Assembly: GCF_019209835.1 (NCBI RefSeq)
Contig: NZ_JAHUTS010000005.1
Span: forward strand, 1-64,000
Direction of reading: 5' to 3'
Source of the DNA: Enterovibrio paralichthyis
Lineage (GTDB): Bacteria > Pseudomonadota > Gammaproteobacteria > Enterobacterales > Vibrionaceae
Length of the DNA: 64,000 nucleotides
Shown here: positions 8,586 to 16,297 of the stretch, in pieces
How the letters are laid out: the number at the start of each line of letters is the position of its first letter
How positions within the stretch are numbered: position 1 is the stretch's first letter
The notes under the pieces: generated by a model
Database searches by the model: none
What the model saw: the letters and a program-made list of their open reading frames with translations, nothing else
What the model was told of the DNA's origin: nothing
Position numbers and translations under genes: made by a program

Positions 8586-10370
8586 TTACGCCAGACTCAT
8601 CAGCGGTGAACCGACAGTGACTGAGTCACCCTCTTTCACCATCACATCTTGAACTGTACCCGCGCGGGTCGCACGGACTTCGGTTTCCATTTTCATCGCT
8701 TCCAGGATCAGCAGTACATCGCCTTCCTGAACCTGATGGCCTTGTTTAGCCACCACTTTGAAAATGTTACCTGCCAGCGGTGCAGCCACAGCTTCAGATG
8801 GCCCTGCGCTAGGCGCTGGCGCAGTAGGTGCTGCTTGTGAAGCCGCAGGCGTTACCGACGTCAATTCGCCCTGGGGACCAACAACCACATCATAAGTCTG
8901 ACCGTTCACCTGAACGCTGTAAGCTTCCACGCCCCCAGTAGACGCAGGCGCAGTCGTTGGTGCAGGAGCCACAGCTGGCTCTGTACCGGGTGCCGGCTCG
9001 AACGCTTCCGGATTACCACGGTTTTTCAGGAACTTCAGACCGACTTGTGGGAACAGTGCATACGTCAGTACGTCATCTACCTGCGCTTCAGCCAGCAAGA
9101 TGCCTTCTTCTTTCGATTTGACGATCAGCTCGTCGGTCAGAATATGCAGTTCAGGCTTCAACAGATCAGCAGGACGGCATGTTATTGGGTCTGCACCATC
9201 CAGAACCCGCGCTTGCAGGTCTTTATTGACTTCGGCAGGTGCCGCGCCGTATTCACCTTTCAGCACACCGGCTGTTTCTTTGGTGATGCTCTTGTAGCGC
9301 TCACCGGTCAATACGTTGATCACCGCCTGGGTGCCCACGATTTGGGATGTTGGCGTTACCAGTGGGATATAACCCAAATCTTCACGTACGCGCGGAATTT
9401 CCAGCAGTACTTCGTCGATGCGATCTGCTGCGCCCTGCTCTTTGAGCTGGCTTTCCATATTGGTCAGCATGCCACCCGGTACTTGAGCGATCAGGATTCG
9501 GGAATCCACACCTTTGAGCTGGCCTTCGAACTTGGCATATTTCTTACGCACTTCACGGAAGTACGCCGCAATAGGTTCAATTTTCTCCAGATCCAGTCCG
9601 GTATCACGCTCCGTTCCCTGAAGCATGGCAACTACGGTTTCGGTTGGCGTGTGGCCGTAAGTCTGGCTCATGGAAGAAATCGCCGTGTCCAGAACGTCCA
9701 GACCCGCTTCAACCGCTTTCACAGCGGTGGCAGTGGAAAGGCCAGTTGTTGCATGACAATGGAGTGCCAGTGGAATATCACAGGAGGCTTTAATACGTTT
9801 GATCAGCTCTTCCGCTTCATACGGCTTGAGCAGGCCAGACATATCTTTAATACAAAGTGAATGACAACCAAGGTCCTCAAGACGCTTTGCCAGATCGGTC
9901 CAAGTGTCCAGGGTATGGTAAGGACTGGTGGTATAAGAGAGTGTACCCTGGGCGTGCGCACCGACAGAGACCGCAGCTTTTACCGCTTTCTCAAAGTTAC
10001 GTACGTCATTCATTGCATCAAAGATGCGGAAAACGTCCATACCATTGGCGTGGGCACGTTCAACAAACTTATCGACGACATCATCCGCGTAGTGGCGGTA
10101 ACCCAACAGGTTCTGCCCACGAAGCAGCATTTGCATCGGGGTTTTCGGCATGGCTTTTTTCAATTCGCGCAGACGAACCCATGGATCTTCACCAAGATAT
10201 CGGATACAGGCATCAAACGTTGCGCCGCCCCAGGTCTCTAACGACCAGTAACCCACATCATCCAGCGCTGCAGCAATCGGTAACATATCATCCAGACGCA
10301 TACGGGTCGCAAACAGCGACTGGTGCGCGTCACGCAGGACAACGTCTGTAATAGCGAGTGGCTTAGACAT
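8586..10370 (-). CDS. oadA: Oxaloacetate decarboxylase alpha subunit, biotinylated
   Basis: Peripheral carboxyltransferase subunit of 594 residues. The N-terminal TIM-barrel starts with the metal-binding L-R-D-A-H-Q-S motif (residues 12-18) and moves the oxaloacetate carboxyl group to biotin. A Pro/Ala-rich linker (about residues 460-525) leads to the C-terminal biotinyl domain, where E-A-M-K-M-E-T marks the biotin-acceptor Lys about 35 residues from the end. The enzyme drives sodium export during citrate or pyruvate metabolism. Order oadG-oadA-oadB is the standard operon. Confidence 0.96.
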   Translation of the reverse strand: MSKPLAITDVVLRDAHQSLFATRMRLDDMLPIAAALDDVGYWSLETWGGATFDACIRYLGEDPWVRLRELKKAMPKTPMQMLLRGQNLLGYRHYADDVVDKFVERAHANGMDVFRIFDAMNDVRNFEKAVKAAVSVGAHAQGTLSYTTSPYHTLDTWTDLAKRLEDLGCHSLCIKDMSGLLKPYEAEELIKRIKASCDIPLALHCHATTGLSTATAVKAVEAGLDVLDTAISSMSQTYGHTPTETVVAMLQGTERDTGLDLEKIEPIAAYFREVRKKYAKFEGQLKGVDSRILIAQVPGGMLTNMESQLKEQGAADRIDEVLLEIPRVREDLGYIPLVTPTSQIVGTQAVINVLTGERYKSITKETAGVLKGEYGAAPAEVNKDLQARVLDGADPITCRPADLLKPELHILTDELIVKSKEEGILLAEAQVDDVLTYALFPQVGLKFLKNRGNPEAFEPAPGTEPAVAPAPTTAPASTGGVEAYSVQVNGQTYDVVVGPQGELTSVTPAASQAAPTAPAPSAGPSEAVAAPLAGNIFKVVAKQGHQVQEGDVLLILEAMKMETEVRATRAGTVQDVMVKEGDSVTVGSPLMSLA

Positions 10371-10407
10371 ACGACAATACTCCTTGTAATTGTATGTTTC
10401 GCATCAG

Positions 10408-10647
10408 CTAACGCTGGCGATTACGGTATTTATGCACCGCTGCAGAAATGGCAGCGATGGTTTCCCCTGGAATTTGACCACTATTATTGGGCGTGGTGGT
10501 CGTGGTTGCCTGAGGTGGCAACTCTTCGGGGACAAGACGGGACATCAGTTTGACCAAACCGACCAAAACTGTCAGAAAAATAAAGACGACCAGCATGCCC
10601 GTTATCATGAGCGCTGCGGCCTGTTGGAGTGTGCTACCCAAATCCAT
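10408..10647 (-). CDS. oadG: Oxaloacetate decarboxylase gamma subunit
   Basis: Small membrane anchor of 79 residues that holds the alpha and beta subunits together. One transmembrane helix (around residues 12-37) is followed by a Pro-rich, polar tail (P-E-E-L-P-P-Q-A). The tail usually ends in metal-binding residues; here it ends N-R-Q-R and shows no obvious His cluster. First gene of oadGAB, 37 bases upstream of oadA. A good ribosome site (GGAAAGGAAGC) precedes the ATG. Confidence 0.85.
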   Translation of the reverse strand: MDLGSTLQQAAALMITGMLVVFIFLTVLVGLVKLMSRLVPEELPPQATTTTTPNNSGQIPGETIAAISAAVHKYRNRQR

Positions 10648-11086
10648 ATGTCAGCTTCCTTTCCATTTCACCACCGGTCTGACACCGACAGGTGGTCACA
10701 GCAAATCCCAGCGACGCGCCTCTCAACATTTTGTAGAGAATTTATTCACTGAGTTAAGTTATTGGTCAAAATACTAACAAATCACAATAATGACAATCCT
10801 GTAATACTCTTCATTTGCGCCATTTTCGGCCTCTGACGCAATAAAATCGCACAATTGTTATCATTTTGTTAATGCACATGCAGGGTTATCTGGGGTGTTT
10901 GATTGCAAAAACTTTATAGGAGAAATATACGGAAATTCAGGGAATTAAAAGTGGGTTTTGTTGCAGATATGACCGCTGGAAAAGCGAATTTGGAAAAACT
11001 GGAAAAGTGCGGGTAACGACAAGAAGTGTGTGTTTTGAGAAAAACGATAATCCAATCGGATTAATTGAATAGACATTCAAAAGAAA
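10648..11086. other. Intergenic region between oadG and the tRNA array
   Basis: About 440 A+T-rich bases without a credible gene. The tRNA terminator lies at the right end. Close to oadG there is an inverted repeat (ACCACC with GGTGGT, about 10670-10697) just upstream of the ribosome site; it could fold in the leader of the oad mRNA. The oad promoter must lie here, but I see no clear pair of -35 and -10 boxes and no full CRP site. Confidence 0.5.
11036..11063 (-). terminator. tRNA operon terminator
   Basis: A 6-bp stem (TAATCC with GGATTA, 11048-11063) with a 4-base loop, followed on the minus strand by TCGTTTTTC. It begins about 24 bases past the 3' end of the last tRNA. Confidence 0.7.
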
Positions 11087-11163
11087 TGGCGCGACCGGGA
11101 GGATTCGAACCTCCGACCGCCTGGTTCGTAGCCAGGTACTCTATCCAGCTGAGCTACGGTCGC
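11087..11163 (-). tRNA. tRNA-Arg (ACG)
   Basis: A 77-base cloverleaf with encoded CCA. The acceptor stem is GCGACCG with CGGTCGC, the anticodon loop reads CTACGAA (anticodon ACG, normally edited to ICG), and the T loop is GGTTCGAATCC. Last of seven tRNAs in the array. Confidence 0.97.
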
Positions 11164-11208
11164 GCAGGCAATGATTGATTATAGGTGTCAATCAGGGTGA
11201 AAGTGAAA

Positions 11209-11285
11209 TGGCGCGACCGGGAGGATTCGAACCTCCGACCGCCTGGTTCGTAGCCAGGTACTCTATCCAGCTGAGCTACGGTCGC
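11209..11285 (-). tRNA. tRNA-Arg (ACG)
   Basis: Same 77-base sequence as the neighbouring Arg copies, with anticodon ACG and encoded CCA. It is separated from the downstream copy by 45 bases. Confidence 0.97.
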
Positions 11286-11383
11286 GCAGTAATCACTTCA
11301 TGCATCATCCAGATGCCAGCGCTTCGTCGGAAACGGAGCTTCGTCCTTGGTAGGCGATAAGCCTAGGTTGGAGCAAGTAAGGA

Positions 11384-11460
11384 TGGCGCGACCGGGAGGA
11401 TTCGAACCTCCGACCGCCTGGTTCGTAGCCAGGTACTCTATCCAGCTGAGCTACGGTCGC
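11384..11460 (-). tRNA. tRNA-Arg (ACG)
   Basis: 77 bases, acceptor stem GCGACCG/CGGTCGC, anticodon ACG, encoded CCA. The 98-base spacer to the next downstream tRNA is the longest in the array and includes a GC-rich stretch with TTCGTCGG and TTCGTCCTTGG. Confidence 0.97.
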
Positions 11461-11477
11461 ACAACTTACTTACTAAA

Positions 11478-11570
11478 TGGCGGTGAAGGAGGGATTCGAA
11501 CCCTCGATGCGGCTATAAACCGCATACTCCCTTAGCAGGGGAGCGCCTTCAGCCTCTCGGCCACCTCACC
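11478..11570 (-). tRNA. tRNA-Ser (GCT)
   Basis: A 93-base class II tRNA with a long variable arm (TATGCGG with CCGCATC). The anticodon loop CTGCTAA gives GCT, and CCA is encoded. It decodes AGC/AGU. It appears identical to the second Ser copy at 11794-11886. Confidence 0.97.
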
Positions 11571-11580
11571 GCACAAATCA

Positions 11581-11657
11581 TGGCGCGCTCGGGAGGATTC
11601 GAACCTCCGACCGCCTGGTTCGTAGCCAGGTACTCTATCCAGCTGAGCTACGAGCGC
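11581..11657 (-). tRNA. tRNA-Arg (ACG), acceptor-stem variant
   Basis: 77 bases, anticodon ACG. Its acceptor stem is GCGCTCG with CGAGCGC, while the other four Arg copies have GCGACCG with CGGTCGC. Both changed pairs are compensated, so the stem stays fully paired and the gene looks functional. Confidence 0.97.
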
Positions 11658-11704
11658 ACAACAATTCGGGCTTGTTTACTGACGCTATCAATAAACATAA
11701 ATAA

Positions 11705-11781
11705 TGGCGCGACCGGGAGGATTCGAACCTCCGACCGCCTGGTTCGTAGCCAGGTACTCTATCCAGCTGAGCTACGGTCGC
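11705..11781 (-). tRNA. tRNA-Arg (ACG)
   Basis: 77 bases, acceptor stem GCGACCG/CGGTCGC, anticodon ACG, encoded CCA. It follows the first tRNA-Ser of the transcript by 12 bases. Confidence 0.97.
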
Positions 11782-11793
11782 GCAGTGCAAGAA

Positions 11794-11886
11794 TGGCGGT
11801 GAAGGAGGGATTCGAACCCTCGATGCGGCTATAAACCGCATACTCCCTTAGCAGGGGAGCGCCTTCAGCCTCTCGGCCACCTCACC
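11794..11886 (-). tRNA. tRNA-Ser (GCT), first in the array
   Basis: 93-base class II tRNA with anticodon GCT and encoded CCA. It is the promoter-proximal gene, so the transcript reads Ser-Arg-Arg-Ser-Arg-Arg-Arg. The E. coli serV-argV-argY-argZ-argQ array next to csrA has the same pattern with fewer copies. Confidence 0.97.
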
Positions 11887-11901
11887 GTCTTGCGGAGGCA
11901 C

Positions 11902-11929
11902 ATATTACTTTGAGCCGAGAATAAGTCAA
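11902..11929 (-). promoter_or_regulatory. Strong sigma-70 promoter of the tRNA operon
   Basis: On the minus strand, -35 TTGACT (11924-11929), a 16-base spacer and -10 TAATAT (11902-11907). A GC-rich discriminator (GTGCCTCCGC) follows, ending about 15 bases before the first tRNA. Such discriminators are typical of stringently controlled stable-RNA promoters. Confidence 0.85.
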
Positions 11930-12104
11930 ACATTTTATCGGGAAAAATCTGCATTCACGTTGCGTTTGCACACTTCTCACTCAACATGCGCAATATTTGA
12001 TTTATCAAACCATCAATTGCGTTTTAAATGAACAACCTGACGTGTCTCCCAAATTGTATAAATTCAGGAAAGCGTTTTAAGCCATTTCTATTTTATACCG
12101 ATCG

Positions 12105-12372
12105 ATATACCTAAACGACCTGAAGATGCTCGTATTCAGAGGTCATCAATGCGTTCAATTTGAGGCAAATTTCACGAGGAATAGTCGTTCTATTTCCGTG
12201 GAATTTAACGAAGAAGTGGGTACATTGATGGCCTCCCTTCGGGCGAGTCGACTGACGCAGTGCTCTTTGTTGTTCCTTTTTGATGGAGGTGACTACACCT
12301 ACAAAGGAACGCCGCGATCACAACGTCAGTCAATCTCGCTGAATCCTGCCTCTTCAGGTTGTTTAGGTATAT
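12105..12372. repeat. 268-bp inverted-repeat-bounded folded element
   Basis: The two ends form an imperfect inverted repeat: ATATACCTAAAC-G-ACCTGAAGA on the left, and its reverse complement with A for G on the right. Three nested sets of arms lie inside. GAGGTCATCAATG (12139-12151) pairs with 12223-12235. Within it, a long hairpin spans 12167-12206. GACTGACG (12250-12257) pairs with 12324-12331 and encloses GTTCCTTT/AAAGGAAC (12272-12279 with 12303-12310). No transposase is encoded. The ends resemble two short elements at 26686 and 31196, which suggests a dispersed MITE-like or structured intergenic repeat family. Confidence 0.8.
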
Positions 12373-12387
12373 GTATTCTTCAGATAC

Positions 12388-12419
12388 AGAAAAGGCCGTT
12401 AAATTTTCCGGCCTTTACG
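12388..12419 (-). terminator. csrA terminator
   Basis: An 8-bp stem (AAAGGCCG 12391-12398 with CGGCCTTT 12409-12416) with a 10-base A+T loop; on the minus strand it ends in TTTTCTG. It lies 20-50 bases past the csrA stop and just before the 268-bp element. Confidence 0.8.
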
Positions 12420-12438
12420 AATACGTTAGTGCGTTTAC

Positions 12439-12636
12439 TTAGAAGTTACCGCCCGTCGGTGCAGGGTTACCTTTCTCTGCTTGTATACGCATGTAGATTT
12501 CTTCACGGTGCACAGACACCTCTTTCGGTGCGTTTACGCCGATACGTACTTGGTTACCCTTAACGCCCAGTACAGTAACAGTCACTTCATCACCAATCAT
12601 CAGCGTTTCACCTACGCGACGAGTCAAAATCAGCAT
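12439..12636 (-). CDS. csrA: Carbon storage regulator CsrA
   Basis: RNA-binding homodimer of 65 residues that blocks or stabilises mRNAs by binding GGA motifs near ribosome sites. It controls central carbon use, motility and biofilm. The conserved N-terminal M-L-I-L-T-R-R-V-G-E-T is complete, as is the V-H-R-E-E-I-Y-x-R-I helix region (residues 42-52) with the RNA-contacting Arg. The ribosome site AAGGAG, seven bases before the ATG, itself contains a GGA, so autoregulation is plausible. The likely upstream sensor, barA, is also in this window. The tRNA array beyond it, and alaS upstream, match the E. coli order. Confidence 0.98.
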   Translation of the reverse strand: MLILTRRVGETLMIGDEVTVTVLGVKGNQVRIGVNAPKEVSVHREEIYMRIQAEKGNPAPTGGNF

Positions 12637-13121
12637 TCTTCTACTCCTTGAGTATTTACAACTTTCTTATTAGTTGAGTCGGTATGGTCTTCATACTGCG
12701 CGAAGTCAATATGCACGGCAGCGTAAGCGCCGGGGCGGACAATCAACTACTTTCCTTCCTTGCGAGCATCCTTTTGCAAGCTTGACTTCAAATTAGCCAG
12801 CGCCAGTCTGGTTTTTCAATATGGCTTATTTCTCCAGCTAACTCCAGTTAACCCATGAGAAAATACACATCGAATCCAGACATTGTGACCCCTGTGCCCA
12901 GAAGATCACGTTGTCAGATACTGCGAGGCAGGAAAAGTTCATCCCACCGGCGCGAATAATCGAAACGGGTACTGCTCAAAAAAGTAGCCGCACCGTTATT
13001 GAGGCGATGCACTATACAGTGTTAAAAAAAAAGTGCAAAGAATAAACGCGAGTTAAGGTACTAAAGAAAAAAGGCTTCCATAGGAAGCCTTTCTTTACGC
13101 ATTTGTCTCAGGGACTTTACC
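12637..13121. other. Gene-free gap between alaS and csrA
   Basis: About 485 bases without a credible gene. It holds the alaS terminator (13066-13095) and must hold the csrA promoters. Two small hairpins are visible (GTATG/CATAC near 12683-12697; CTTGC/GCAAG near 12759-12779). From memory, vibrios such as V. cholerae carry a lysC-type aspartokinase gene in this position; nothing resembling one remains here. Confidence 0.5.
13066..13095 (-). terminator. alaS terminator
   Basis: A perfect 10-bp stem (AAAGGCTTCC 13070-13079 with GGAAGCCTTT 13083-13092) with a 3-base loop and a T-rich tail on the minus strand, 30 bases past the alaS stop. Confidence 0.9.
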
Positions 13122-15704
13122 TTACAGGCGCTCAGTCAACCATGGTGTAACGGTTTCCAGAGCCGCAGGCAGTGCAGCAACATCGGTACCACCCGCCTGT
13201 GCCATGTCAGGACGGCCACCGCCCTTACCACCCACTTGCTGCGCAACCATGTTAACCAGGTCGCCAGCTTTTACTTTGCCAACCAGGTCTTTAGTCACAC
13301 CGGCAATCAGGCCAACTTTGTCATCAGCCACGTTCCCCAGGAACACGACACCGCTGCCCATCTGATTTTTCAGATCGTCAACCATGGTGCGCAGTGCTTT
13401 GTTGTCAGCGCCATCAAGCTTGCTGATCAGCACTTTGATGCCGTTGATTTCCTGAACCTTGTTGATCAGGCTAGCGCTTTCCTGAGCCGCCAGTTTCTCT
13501 TTCAGCAATTGGATTTCTTTTTCCAGTGACTTCGCACGGCTTTGAGACTCAGCCACTTTCTGTGCGAACTCTGATTGCTGACGGTAGAACGCTTCTTCTG
13601 CACCCTGGCCGGTTACCGCTTCAATACGGCGTACGCCTGCTGCAATACCACCCTCAGAAGTGATCTTCAGCATACCGATGTCACCAGTACGGTTAGCGTG
13701 GGTACCACCACACAGCTCGATAGAAAAATCACCCATGGTCAGTACGCGCACATTGTCGTCGTACTTCTCACCGAACAGTGCCATTGCGCCTTTTGCTTTC
13801 GCAGACTCAATGTCCATGATTTCGGTGCTAACGTCGTGGTTGCGGCGAATTTGTTCGTTCACCAACTTTTCTACCGCACGCAGCTCTTCAGCCTTCACCG
13901 CTTCCAGGTGAGAGAAGTCAAAACGCAGGCCTTCAGCGCGCACCAAAGAACCTTTCTGCTGTACATGGTCGCCCAGTACGATACGCAGCGCTTCGTGCAG
14001 CAAGTGAGTTGCAGAGTGGTTCAGGGCAATCGCCTGACGACGTGATGCATTCACCTGCGCTTCAACGTTGTCGCCAACGCTCAGGGTACCGTCAACCAGC
14101 TTGCCGCGGTGGCCAATCGCCGCGCCGTATTTCTGGGTATCGATAACTTCAAACTTGCCCGCATCAGTGATCAGGAAACCTGCATCACCACACTGACCGC
14201 CAGATTCCGCATAGAACGGCGTCTGGTCAAGAATGATAACCGCTTCATCGGCAGTCGCTACCGTCTCAGCAGCCATACCATCAACAAAGATATCCGTAAT
14301 GATGCCTTTGCCTTCTGTCGCGCCGTAGCCGGTGAACTCAGAGTTACCTTCTACTTTGATCACTGCGTTGTAGTCTGTACCGAACTGACCCGCTTCACGG
14401 GCACGCTGGCGCTGCTCTTCCATCGCCGCTTCAAAGCCAGCTTCATCGATAGAGAAGCCACGCTCACGCGCTACGTCGTTAGTCAGGTCAGCTGGGAAGC
14501 CATAGGTGTCGTACAGTTTGAACACGGTTTCACCGTCCAGTACATCACCTTCAACCGCTTCCAGTGCATCGTTCAGGATCGCCATACCGCGGTCCAGAGT
14601 ACGACCGAAGTTTTCTTCTTCGATCTTCAGCACTTTCTCAACCATCGCCTGCTGCTTCTTCAGCTCTTCACCGGCAGTGCCCATGATGTCAGCCAGAGGG
14701 CCAACCAGCTTGTAGAAGAATGCACCGTTTGCACCCAGCTTGTTACCGTGACGCACTGCACGACGGATAATACGGCGCAGTACATAACCACGGCCTTCGT
14801 TTGAAGGCATTACGCCGTCAACGATCAGGAAGGCACATGAACGGATGTGGTCAGCCACAACGCGCAGAGACTGGTTAGACAGGTCTTCATAGCCAATCAC
14901 TTCCGCAGCTGATTTGATCAGGGTTTGGAAGATGTCGATTTCGTAGTTTGAATGAACGCCCTGCATGATCGCAGCAATACGCTCAATACCCATACCAGTA
15001 TCAACAGAAGGCTTAGGCAGCGGTTCCATGGTGCCATCGGCGTGACGGTTATACTGCATAAATACGTTGTTCCAGATTTCGATGAAACGGTCGCCATCTT
15101 CTTCCGGAGAACCTGGAGGACCACCCCAGATGTGATCGCCGTGGTCATAGAAAATTTCGGTACATGGACCACAAGGACCGGTGTCACCCATTTGCCAGAA
15201 GTTATCTGACTCGTATGGCTTACCGCCTTTCTTGTCGCCAATGCGCACGATGCGATCAGCCGGAATACCGATTTTCTCGTTCCACAGCGCGAATGCTTCG
15301 TCGTCTGTTTCGTACACGGTCACCATCAGGCGATCTTTTGGCAGTTGCAGTACTTCAGTCAAAAACTCCCACGCGAACGCGATAGCATCGTCTTTGAAGT
15401 AATCACCAAAGCTGAAGTTACCCAGCATTTCAAAGAAGGTGTGGTGACGGGCAGTGAAGCCTACGTTTTCCAGGTCATTGTGCTTACCACCGGCACGTAC
15501 ACAGCGCTGTGCTGTTGTCGCTCGGGTATAGGCGCGTTTTTCTAGGCCTAGGAAGCAATCTTTAAACTGGTTCATACCTGCGTTTGTGAACAACAGTGTT
15601 GGGTCGTTGGCAGGCACGAGCGATGAGCTAGGCACGATGGTGTGCCCTTTGCTTTCAAAGAATTCGAGAAACGCGCGGCGGATCTCGTCGGTGCTCATGT
15701 ACAT
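13122..15704 (-). CDS. alaS: Alanine--tRNA ligase
   Basis: Charges tRNA-Ala and hydrolyses mischarged Ser/Gly-tRNA-Ala. At 860 residues it is near the family's usual 875. The N-terminal class II catalytic domain includes F-T-N-A-G-M-N-Q-F and R-C-V-R-A-G-G-K-H-N-D. The editing domain shows the zinc ligands H-S-A-T-H and C-G-G-T-H, and the C-terminal Gly-rich domain ends with G-G-K-G-G-G-R-P. The first ATG (15704) has CAGGA at proper spacing; the second ATG two codons later is the alternative. It lies between recX and csrA as in most gammaproteobacteria. Confidence 0.98.
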   Translation of the reverse strand: MYMSTDEIRRAFLEFFESKGHTIVPSSSLVPANDPTLLFTNAGMNQFKDCFLGLEKRAYTRATTAQRCVRAGGKHNDLENVGFTARHHTFFEMLGNFSFGDYFKDDAIAFAWEFLTEVLQLPKDRLMVTVYETDDEAFALWNEKIGIPADRIVRIGDKKGGKPYESDNFWQMGDTGPCGPCTEIFYDHGDHIWGGPPGSPEEDGDRFIEIWNNVFMQYNRHADGTMEPLPKPSVDTGMGIERIAAIMQGVHSNYEIDIFQTLIKSAAEVIGYEDLSNQSLRVVADHIRSCAFLIVDGVMPSNEGRGYVLRRIIRRAVRHGNKLGANGAFFYKLVGPLADIMGTAGEELKKQQAMVEKVLKIEEENFGRTLDRGMAILNDALEAVEGDVLDGETVFKLYDTYGFPADLTNDVARERGFSIDEAGFEAAMEEQRQRAREAGQFGTDYNAVIKVEGNSEFTGYGATEGKGIITDIFVDGMAAETVATADEAVIILDQTPFYAESGGQCGDAGFLITDAGKFEVIDTQKYGAAIGHRGKLVDGTLSVGDNVEAQVNASRRQAIALNHSATHLLHEALRIVLGDHVQQKGSLVRAEGLRFDFSHLEAVKAEELRAVEKLVNEQIRRNHDVSTEIMDIESAKAKGAMALFGEKYDDNVRVLTMGDFSIELCGGTHANRTGDIGMLKITSEGGIAAGVRRIEAVTGQGAEEAFYRQQSEFAQKVAESQSRAKSLEKEIQLLKEKLAAQESASLINKVQEINGIKVLISKLDGADNKALRTMVDDLKNQMGSGVVFLGNVADDKVGLIAGVTKDLVGKVKAGDLVNMVAQQVGGKGGGRPDMAQAGGTDVAALPAALETVTPWLTERL

Positions 15705-15848
15705 TGGCTAATCCTGAAAATTGGAGTGGTAGTTATCACTGCGTCGCATAACAGGCGACGTGATCAGAGTCAATTGGCGGTCATTGTAAACAACCTAACC
15801 AATTGCGAAAAGAGGCAGAAACAAGATAGAAGCAGACCGAGCAGGGAT

Positions 15849-16274
15849 TTAATGCTCTTTTGACAGTGCGTAGTTGATTTGATCGAAGCTGAAACCGCGA
15901 CTTTGCAGGTATCGCGTCCATTTGGCACGTTGCTTGAAATCGACCTCTGGCAGGTTACCGTCGATATCACCAAAACGGCGACAGGCTAACTCTTTTGCCA
16001 GTTCATACCAGTCATGCTGCTGGCTATCCTGCGCAGTTTCAAGCAGTGCGGTACTGATGCCTTTGCGTTTGGCATCAAAGCAGATACGTTGCCAACCATG
16101 GCCTTTGCCAACGCCGTGGCGCAGGAGCATTTCCGCAAACCGTTTATCATCCAGCCAGTTGTGGTAAAGACAATGTTCAATGGCAGCGTCAATTTCGTCA
16201 GCAGGGCACTGTCGCTGCGCCAGTTTTTGACGCAGCTCCAGTTCAGAATGGTCGCGGCGGGACAACATGCCCAC
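15849..16274 (-). CDS. recX: RecA regulator RecX
   Basis: Binds RecA filaments and inhibits recombinase and coprotease activity. It is 141 residues from the GTG at 16274, short for the family (about 150-166), and made of tandem three-helix repeats beginning R-R-D-H-S-E-L-E-L-R-Q-K-L. The reading frame stays open upstream: a CTG at 16301 overlaps the recA stop and has GAGGA at good spacing, and starting there would add nine residues that extend the first helix. An ATG at 16268 is a third option. It directly follows recA, so the two are probably co-transcribed under SOS control. Confidence 0.88.
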   Translation of the reverse strand: MGMLSRRDHSELELRQKLAQRQCPADEIDAAIEHCLYHNWLDDKRFAEMLLRHGVGKGHGWQRICFDAKRKGISTALLETAQDSQQHDWYELAKELACRRFGDIDGNLPEVDFKQRAKWTRYLQSRGFSFDQINYALSKEH

Positions 16275-16297
16275 CGCTAATTCTCGGGCAGTTAAAC

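Noticed and set aside
11175..11834. Short plus-strand ORFs across the tRNA array with repeated G-G-F-E-P-P-T-A-W-F peptides
   Set aside because: They are antisense translations of the tRNA-Arg and tRNA-Ser genes, a well-known false-gene pattern.
11995..12009. TTTGATTTATCAAA as an FNR site near the tRNA promoter
   Set aside because: The half-sites are two bases apart, whereas FNR needs four.
12105..12372. Possible integron attC (VCR-like) site
   Set aside because: Its ends do not show the RYYYAAC/GTTRRRY core sites, and no integrase or cassette genes are near.
12126..12563. 145-codon plus-strand ORF next to csrA
   Set aside because: It runs through the 268-bp folded element, the csrA terminator and the antisense strand of csrA, and resembles no protein family.
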